DNA of 64,000 nucleotides from CAXBCP01 sp963977005 (GTDB taxonomy: Bacteria; Pseudomonadota; Alphaproteobacteria; MPNO01; UBA830). The position numbers and the translations under genes were made by a program. Below are positions 59,852-64,000 of the stretch, in pieces. The stretch lies in the NCBI GenBank assembly GCA_963977005.1, contig CAXBMQ010000022.1, forward strand, positions 1-64,000. The letters are read 5' to 3'. The notes under the pieces were generated by a model, which searched no databases, was not told where the DNA came from, and was given only the letters and a program-made list of their open reading frames with translations. How positions within the stretch are numbered: position 1 is the first letter of the stretch; each line of letters starts with the position of its first letter.

Positions 59852-60890
59852 CGCCGGCCTCGTCCTCGTCATCGACGATAATCTCGTGGGAAATTTCGAT
59901 CATCCGGTCAAGCGCCGCGCGCGCCTTGCCGGTATCCAGGCTCTCGGCCGCGATCGCCGCGCCGTCTTTCAGGTTGTCGGCTTTTCCGGCGACGATGAGC
60001 GCGGCGGCGGAGGTAAACAGCACGGTGTCGCGATAGGCGCTGGGCTCGCCCGCGAGCAGCGCGGTCAGGGCGGCAGCGTTGAATTCCGCATCGCCCCCCC
60101 GGATATCCTCGATATCGCAGCGGGGCAGGCCCGCATCCTCCGGTGTCACCTCGAAGGTCTCGACCCTGCCGTCTTCCAGCGTGGCGACATGGGCCATGCC
60201 GCTGGTCGCCAGTTCGTCCAGTCCGCCCTCGCCATGGACCACCCAGGCGCGTTCGGCACCCAGTTCGCCGAGCACGCGGGCGATCGGCTCGACCCATTCG
60301 GGCGCGAAAACGCCGACCATCAGCCGGTTTACCATCGCCGGGTTCGACAATGGCCCGAGCATGTTGAAGACCGTCCGGATCGCCAGTTCGACGCGCGGGC
60401 CGGCGACATGGCGGGTGGCGCTGTGATGCCGCGGCGCCATCATGAAGCCGATTTTGGCATCGGCGATGGATTTTTCGATCAGGCGCATGTCGGCGTCGAT
60501 ATTGACGCCGAGCGCCATCAGGACGTCCGCCGCGCCCGATTTGGAAGACAGCGCGCGGTTGCCGTGCTTGGCGACGGGGACGCCGCAGCCCGCGACGGTC
60601 AGCGCCGACCCGGTGGAGATGTTCAGCGTGCCGCTGCGGTCGCCGCCGGTACCGACGATATCCATGGCGTCGGGCGGTGCCGAAACCTTCAGCGCTTTCG
60701 TGCGCATGACCGATGCCGCGGCCGCGATCTCGGTAACGGTTTCGCCACGCATCCGAAGGCTCATCAGGAACGCGCCGATCTGCGCCGGCGTGGCATCGCC
60801 CGACATGATGATGTCGAAGGCCGTTTCAGCCTCGTCGCGATCGAACTTCCTGCCGTCGGCAGCAAGGGCGAGTATACTTTTGAAGTCCAT
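59844..60890 (-). CDS. trpD: Anthranilate phosphoribosyltransferase
   Basis: Joins anthranilate and PRPP in tryptophan synthesis, 348 residues. PRPP site DIVGTGGDRSGTLNISTGSA, KHGNRALSSKSGAADVLMAL, and anthranilate-binding VHGEGGLDEL. It heads the trpD-trpC-moaC-moeA-lexA group. In relatives trpE and trpG usually lie just upstream; here the next 182 bases are non-coding and the neighbour is a divergent plus-strand gene. Confidence 0.97.
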   Translation of the reverse strand: MDFKSILALAADGRKFDRDEAETAFDIIMSGDATPAQIGAFLMSLRMRGETVTEIAAAASVMRTKALKVSAPPDAMDIVGTGGDRSGTLNISTGSALTVAGCGVPVAKHGNRALSSKSGAADVLMALGVNIDADMRLIEKSIADAKIGFMMAPRHHSATRHVAGPRVELAIRTVFNMLGPLSNPAMVNRLMVGVFAPEWVEPIARVLGELGAERAWVVHGEGGLDELATSGMAHVATLEDGRVETFEVTPEDAGLPRCDIEDIRGGDAEFNAAALTALLAGEPSAYRDTVLFTSAAALIVAGKADNLKDGAAIAAESLDTGKARAALDRMIEISHEIIVDDEDEAGDE

Positions 60891-61072
60891 CGGTTCCCCG
60901 ATCCGGTAACGAATTCAGGATGTTTTATAGAACACCTTGGCGAGGAGCGTTAGTACGCGGATTTCCTGCCGTACGAAACGGTTTTGTGGACCTGCGCGCG
61001 GGGTCGAAACCATTCCTTAACCATAACGCCCCGAAAATAGTCCGGGATCATCGTGAATCCGGGTAGACCGTT
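60891..61072. other. Divergent intergenic region between trpD and the deacetylase gene
   Basis: A 182-base gap that must contain the trpD promoter and probably that of the plus-strand gene. No leader peptide rich in tryptophan codons and no terminator/antiterminator pair was recognised. Confidence 0.5.
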
Positions 61073-62170
61073 TTGTGGAAACGCATTCAGCGATTTATTG
61101 AGCCGCTTGCGGGCCAGTCCGCCGGCCCGTCCGCCTGGCCGGTCCCGGCCGGTCTTGCCGTGGGCGCGATCCTGCTCGCGGTTACCACGGTCACGCAACC
61201 CGGCGACAAATCCCCATCCTCTGCGCGACCGGCGGATAAAACCTTTGCAGGCCTGCCCGAAAAAACCGCCCCCGCCCGGATTCCGAGTTCGCAGACCCTG
61301 TTGCTGCCGCCACGCGCAGTCGCGGCCGACGAGACCAGGCGGATTGAGAAGGGCCTGCCGCGCCGGCAACCCGTTCGACCGCCGGTCGCGGAAGCGCCGG
61401 CTGGGAAGACAGGTCCGGTTGAACGTGCCCCCGCGGCATCAACGCCTGCCGCCCGCCCGTCACCGGAACGGCCGCGCATAGCGATCGTCATTGACGACAT
61501 GGGCTTCGACCGGATCAATTCCGCCCGGGCGGTTCGCCTGCCGCCGGAGGTCACGCTTGCCTATCTGCCTTTTGCACCCGACGTCGCCAGACAGGTCCGC
61601 CGCGCCCGCCTCAAGGGGCATCCGGTGATGCTGCATTTGCCGATGGAAGCGCCCGACCATGGCGGCAAGCCAGGGATGAACGTGCTGTCGGTCGCGTCGG
61701 GGCCTGAGGAACTGCGACGCCGGCTGACCGATATCCTGGGCCGCTTCGGCGGCTATACCGGCGTCAACAATCACATGGGCAGCACGTTCACCCGCGACCG
61801 CGCGCGGATGAATATCGTTATGTCGGAACTGAGAAGACGCGGTTTGTTCTTTCTCGATTCCCGGACAAGCGGAAGCTCGATCGGCGCGGCGGCGGCAGCG
61901 GATGCCGGCATCGCACACGCGACCCGCGATGTCTTTCTGGATCACGAGCCCGATCCGAAGAAAATCCGCGCGCGCATCGCCGAAACCGAGCGCATTGCGC
62001 GCGAGGCCGGGCAGGCGATCGCCATCGGGCATCCGCGCACCGCGACCATGAATGCGATTGCCCCGTGGCTGTGGGGCCTGAAGGCGCGGGGCTTCGATCT
62101 GGTCCGGCTCGATGCGCTTTTGACGCGGGTCGAGCGGAAAAAACTGGCGCAGGTCCGGACGGCGGAATAA
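61073..62170 (+). CDS. Divergent polysaccharide deacetylase family protein (YibQ/DUF610-like)
   Basis: A 365-residue protein from a TTG start (MWKRIQRFIEP), with an N-terminal membrane anchor (about 24-40), a Pro/Ala-rich linker (about 45-135) and a divergent polysaccharide deacetylase domain. Metal and catalytic segments: VIDDMGFDRINS (D141, D142), GVNNHMGSTFT (N233, H234) and AIGHPRTATM (H320). In relatives this gene often lies by ctp and rppH; here it does not. The substrate is probably a periplasmic glycan. The start is uncertain. Confidence 0.85.
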   Translation: MWKRIQRFIEPLAGQSAGPSAWPVPAGLAVGAILLAVTTVTQPGDKSPSSARPADKTFAGLPEKTAPARIPSSQTLLLPPRAVAADETRRIEKGLPRRQPVRPPVAEAPAGKTGPVERAPAASTPAARPSPERPRIAIVIDDMGFDRINSARAVRLPPEVTLAYLPFAPDVARQVRRARLKGHPVMLHLPMEAPDHGGKPGMNVLSVASGPEELRRRLTDILGRFGGYTGVNNHMGSTFTRDRARMNIVMSELRRRGLFFLDSRTSGSSIGAAAAADAGIAHATRDVFLDHEPDPKKIRARIAETERIAREAGQAIAIGHPRTATMNAIAPWLWGLKARGFDLVRLDALLTRVERKKLAQVRTAE

Positions 62171-62204
62171 CGTCGGGTTTTCGATACATCCCGGAGCCGC
62201 CGCC

Positions 62205-62762
62205 TTGATCCGCCCCTGCACAGATGCCGATTTCGATGCTGTTCTGTCCATCGTCAACGACGGTGCCGAAGCCTATCGGGGGATCATCCCGGCGGATCGC
62301 TGGAAGGAACCGTACATGCCGGCTGACGAGCTGCGCCATGAAATCGCCTCGGGCGTGTCGTTTTCGGGCGCAGAGGCGGGGGGCAGTCTCGTCGGCGTCA
62401 TGGGCGTCCAGCCGGTCGACGATGTCATCCTTATCCGTCATGCCTATGTGCAGACCGGCCGCCAGAATCGCGGCATCGGCTCGGAGCTTCTGACGCATCT
62501 GATCGCCCATGCGCCGCGTCCGGTTCTGATCGGGACGTGGAAGGCCGCACGCTGGGCCGTGCGATTTTACGAGAAGCACGATTTCGGGCTGGTCGAAGGC
62601 GACGAAAAAAACCGTCTGCTCCGACGCTACTGGGATATACCCGACCGCCAGGTTGAAACCTCGGTGGTGATGGCGGACCCCAGGGCGCTCCGCGAAATCG
62701 TCAGGACACCGTTACCGCCGCGTGAAGACGGCGATGACGGAATCGACATTTTCAATCTCTGA
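62205..62762 (+). CDS. GNAT-family N-acetyltransferase
   Basis: A 185-residue single-domain acyl-CoA transferase. TTG 62205 follows GGAG by 9 bases and opens MIRPCTDADFDAVLSIVNDG, a normal GNAT first strand. The acetyl-CoA loop is QNRGIGSELLTHLI (motif A), followed by WAVRFYEKHDFGLVEGD (motif B). About 40 extra residues at the C-terminus are polar. The substrate is unknown. It is convergent with the PpiD-type gene and 34 bases after the deacetylase gene. Confidence 0.85.
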   Translation: MIRPCTDADFDAVLSIVNDGAEAYRGIIPADRWKEPYMPADELRHEIASGVSFSGAEAGGSLVGVMGVQPVDDVILIRHAYVQTGRQNRGIGSELLTHLIAHAPRPVLIGTWKAARWAVRFYEKHDFGLVEGDEKNRLLRRYWDIPDRQVETSVVMADPRALREIVRTPLPPREDGDDGIDIFNL

Positions 62763-62795
62763 ACACGGCGACCTGTGCGCGGCTGAAAACCCCGG

Positions 62796-64000
62796 TCAGC
62801 GGCCGCCCGCGCTGCCATAGCCCTGGCCGGAGAAATAGGCGTCGAGCCCGGCCTGATTGATCGACACCGAATACTCGTCGCGCAGAGCCCGCGTGTATTC
62901 CGACAGCACATCGTTGGCAATCGCGCTGGTCAGCGTTTCCTGGAGTCGCTTGAAATCGCCGTCATCTGCGCTCGGCGGATTGCTCTGGATATCCTTCAGG
63001 CGGGCAACCGCGAACCCGTCCGCGGTCTGCTGCATCACGATATCGCCGGTCTTGGCCTTGAACAGTTCGGGCAGCAGGGCGCGGGGAATGATCGTGTCGG
63101 TGCCGGTGCCGAAACGGGACACGGGCTTGCTGTTTTCGACCAGGAGATCGTGTTTCCGGGCGGCTTCCGACAGCGGCATGCCGCCCTTGGAGGCGTCGCG
63201 GATTTCCTCGGCCGTCTTTTGGGCGATTTCGTTCAGCTTGTCGGTTTTCCACGCTGTCTCGACCGCGGCGCGAACCTCGCTCAGCGGCCGTTTGGCCGCT
63301 TCGATGACCTGATCCACACGGAGCATGAAATACCCGCCCTCGGCGGTTTCGATCAGGTTGCTGGTGGCGCCCTCTTTCAGGGAAAACGCGGTTTCCATGA
63401 AACTCGTGTCGACCGGCAGGCCCGACACCACCGTTCCCGACTGAAGTTTCCGGGCGACATCGATGGGTTCGGTCTTGGTGATCCGGATGCCTGCCTCCTG
63501 CGAGGCGTCCTCGATCGAAGAACCGCCGGCGAGCGCGTCTTCAACGCGGTTGGCGCGGGTGACCAGGTCGTCGAGCGCCATTTCCTTCGAGAGATCGCTG
63601 GCGATCTCCTTGCGGACTTCGGCAAGCTTGGGTTCCCGCCCGGGCTGGATCTCGGTCACGCGAATGATATGCCAACCGAGCGGCGATTTCGTCGGCGCCG
63701 TGAACTGACCTTTCTCCAACGCGAAGGCGGCCTTCGCGAGATCGGGCAGCAGGTCGGGCGCGGTTACGAGGCCCAGTTTAATGTCGTCGCCCGATTTGCC
63801 GGTCGCCTCTTTCGAGACGGCTTCAAAGCTGCGGCCTTCGGACAGGGTCGCATGCGCCTTCTTCGCGGTCGCTTCGTCCTTGATCAGGATCTGCTCGAGC
63901 CGGCGGCGCTCCGGCACCGACAGACCGCTAAGGCGATCTTCGTATTCCCGCTGGATTTTCTCCTCCGACGGCGAAAGTTCCTTGGCGACCTGATCGGGGT
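62796..64000 (-). CDS. ppiD: PpiD/SurA-type peptidylprolyl isomerase (5' partial)
   Basis: Periplasmic foldase with a parvulin domain; the frame is open to the right edge of the window, so the N-terminal part (with the membrane anchor) is outside. Visible are 400 residues: the end of the SurA_N-like region, a PPIC-type domain (RRRLEQILIKDEATAKKAHA to PLGWHIIRVTEIQPG) and the C-terminal domain ending SGQGYGSAGGR. The window-internal GTG at 63917 is not the start. Overall layout fits PpiD. Confidence 0.85.
   Translation of the reverse strand, partial: PDQVAKELSPSEEKIQREYEDRLSGLSVPERRRLEQILIKDEATAKKAHATLSEGRSFEAVSKEATGKSGDDIKLGLVTAPDLLPDLAKAAFALEKGQFTAPTKSPLGWHIIRVTEIQPGREPKLAEVRKEIASDLSKEMALDDLVTRANRVEDALAGGSSIEDASQEAGIRITKTEPIDVARKLQSGTVVSGLPVDTSFMETAFSLKEGATSNLIETAEGGYFMLRVDQVIEAAKRPLSEVRAAVETAWKTDKLNEIAQKTAEEIRDASKGGMPLSEAARKHDLLVENSKPVSRFGTGTDTIIPRALLPELFKAKTGDIVMQQTADGFAVARLKDIQSNPPSADDGDFKRLQETLTSAIANDVLSEYTRALRDEYSVSINQAGLDAYFSGQGYGSAGGR

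Noticed and set aside
1..64000. CRISPR arrays, rRNA, prophage or toxin-antitoxin genes
   Set aside because: None was recognised in either strand; the window is mainly core genome.

Overview
The window is GC-rich, gene-dense chromosomal DNA from an alphaproteobacterium, most likely Rhodospirillales or a close relative. This rests on the gene order, a compact prolyl-tRNA synthetase without the large editing insert, LpxI instead of LpxH, and an alphaproteobacterial SOS box (GTTC-N7-GTTC) in front of lexA. No tRNA, rRNA, insertion sequence, prophage or CRISPR array was seen.

Layout. (1) 1-10694: the end of the complex I operon (nuoH, partial, to nuoN), then birA, coaX, RNase J and a small DUF1467 membrane protein. 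(2) 10728-28715: an accessory block. Two divergent operons, controlled by a GntR/FCD regulator, encode every enzyme from guanine/xanthine to glyoxylate plus urea: GuaD, XdhAB, the cytochrome-c-linked membrane urate oxidase PuuD, UraH, UraD, PuuE, allantoicase and ureidoglycolate lyase. A four-gene BMP-family ABC importer is included. The block ends with a zinc-ribbon methyltransferase, a small secreted protein and a MetE-like protein. (3) 28839-35633: proS, lolC, lolD, dnaE. (4) 35634-36410: a 777-base non-coding gap with an inverted repeat, a strong 6S RNA candidate and the rpsB leader. (5) 36411-51184: a 16-gene run rpsB-tsf-pyrH-frr-uppS-cdsA-dxr-rseP-bamA-skp-lpxD-fabZ-lpxA-lpxI-lpxB-gloA, closed by a bidirectional terminator. 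(6) 51254-60890: gltA and gltX (minus), comEC (plus), then lexA, moeA, moaC, trpC, trpD (minus). (7) 61073-64000: a divergent polysaccharide deacetylase, a GNAT protein and the 3' part of a PpiD/SurA-type foldase.

The genes work together as core respiration, cofactor supply, translation and envelope biogenesis, with a purine-nitrogen scavenging module set between DUF1467 and proS, genes that are usually close neighbours in related genomes. The observations most worth a second look are: the 6S RNA candidate; allA, whose frame has no ATG/GTG/TTG start but has a well-placed CTG; two matching palindromes that look like the GntR operators in the divergent purine promoter region; the lack of trpE/trpG next to trpD; and a possible pseudoknot over the ribosome binding site of the MetE-like gene. 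Nothing in the window clearly represents an entirely new system.
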